From NCBI GenBank assembly GCA_946482495.1, contig CAMLRV010000136.1, forward strand, positions 1 to 6,385: 6,385 nt of DNA. Reading direction: 5' to 3'. The stretch is from an uncultured Flavobacteriia bacterium. Lineage in GTDB: Bacteria > Bacteroidota > Bacteroidia > Flavobacteriales > Flavobacteriaceae. The translations under genes were made by a program, and so were the position numbers. Shown here one piece after another: positions 6,210 to 6,385 of this stretch. How positions within the stretch are numbered: the first letter of the stretch is position 1; each line of letters starts with the position of its first letter. The notes under the pieces were generated by a model. It was given only the letters and a program-made list of their open reading frames with translations. It was not told the DNA's origin and made no database searches.

Positions 6210-6385
6210 ATGTACCAATATATCTTAGTACTTATTTTTACTTTGAGTTCAACTTTATCCTTTGGACAAGAATCTCAAGAAAATAAAGCTGAAAACAAGA
6301 CAAAAAACAAAGAAAAAAACAATTTCAATTTACATGGTAGACATGTTGTCAATTTTCCAATGATTGACAATGATTGCAATCAAGA
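6210..6385 (+). CDS. Secreted protein with TonB C-terminal-like domain (3' end beyond window)
   Basis: The frame is open from ATG 6210 to the window edge (58 codons). Residues 1-19 form a signal peptide: a short N-terminus, hydrophobic core ILVLIFTL, and a likely cleavage site after SFG, before QE. No lipobox Cys is visible, so a soluble periplasmic or secreted product is expected. Residues 20-38 are a Lys/Glu/Asn-rich linker. From residue 39 the sequence (FNLHGRHVV..MIDNDCNQ) matches the start of the C-terminal domain of the upstream TonB-like protein (YTLAGRRFV..QIDNDCNQ) at 12 of 20 positions, including the shared IDNDCNQ. It thus seems to be a paralogue carrying the domain without membrane helices or Gly-rich linker. 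The gap of 26 nt after the preceding stop, with no terminator, suggests one operon. The rest of the domain lies outside the window, so the function is open. Confidence 0.75.
   Translation, partial: MYQYILVLIFTLSSTLSFGQESQENKAENKTKNKEKNNFNLHGRHVVNFPMIDNDCNQ

Overview
The window looks like chromosomal DNA from a member of the Flavobacteriaceae (Bacteroidota), probably Flavobacterium or a close relative. The DNA is A/T-rich and start codons lack Shine-Dalgarno sequences. Several genes are preceded by the Bacteroidota-type promoter (TTTG or TTG, 19-20 nt, TAnnTTTG). The protein families also fit: a Bacteroidota-style TonB with a Gly-rich linker, and a short Glu/Leu/Phe/Val-type dehydrogenase. No phage, insertion sequence, CRISPR, tRNA or rRNA is visible.

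Layout. (1) 1-1105, minus strand: an acyl-CoA dehydrogenase that lacks only its last residues because the window starts inside it. (2) 1106-1204: a divergent intergenic region with a good promoter for the dehydrogenase. (3) 1205-2272, plus strand: anmK, an anhydro-N-acetylmuramate kinase of cell-wall recycling. (4) 2262-3743, minus strand: an alpha/beta hydrolase whose end overlaps the end of anmK by 11 bp, and upstream of it a TetR-family repressor. Each of the two has a nearly identical 16-bp palindromic operator (3116-3131 and 3751-3766) lying on its promoter, so they look like a self-regulated repressor/hydrolase unit. (5) 3848-5074, plus strand: an amino-acid (Glu/Leu/Phe/Val type) dehydrogenase, followed by a strong intrinsic terminator at 5095-5135. 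(6) 5188-6183, plus strand: a TonB-like energy transducer with two membrane helices, a Lys/Pro/Glu-rich segment, a Gly/Ser/Asn-rich linker and a TonB C-terminal domain. (7) 6210 to the window end, plus strand: the start of a secreted protein that repeats the beginning of that C-terminal domain behind a signal peptide.

Most genes here are ordinary housekeeping or accessory metabolism. The two parts that stand out are the TetR/hydrolase unit with paired operators and almost no 5' leader, and the tandem pair of a membrane-anchored TonB-like protein with a signal-peptide copy of its C-terminal domain. I see no convincing sign of a wholly new defence or mobile system. Two extended reading frames were trimmed: the TetR starts at 3743, not at the upstream TTG inside its operator, and the TonB-like protein starts at 5188, not at the TTG inside the terminator T-tract. 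No gene-free stretch exceeds about 115 bases.
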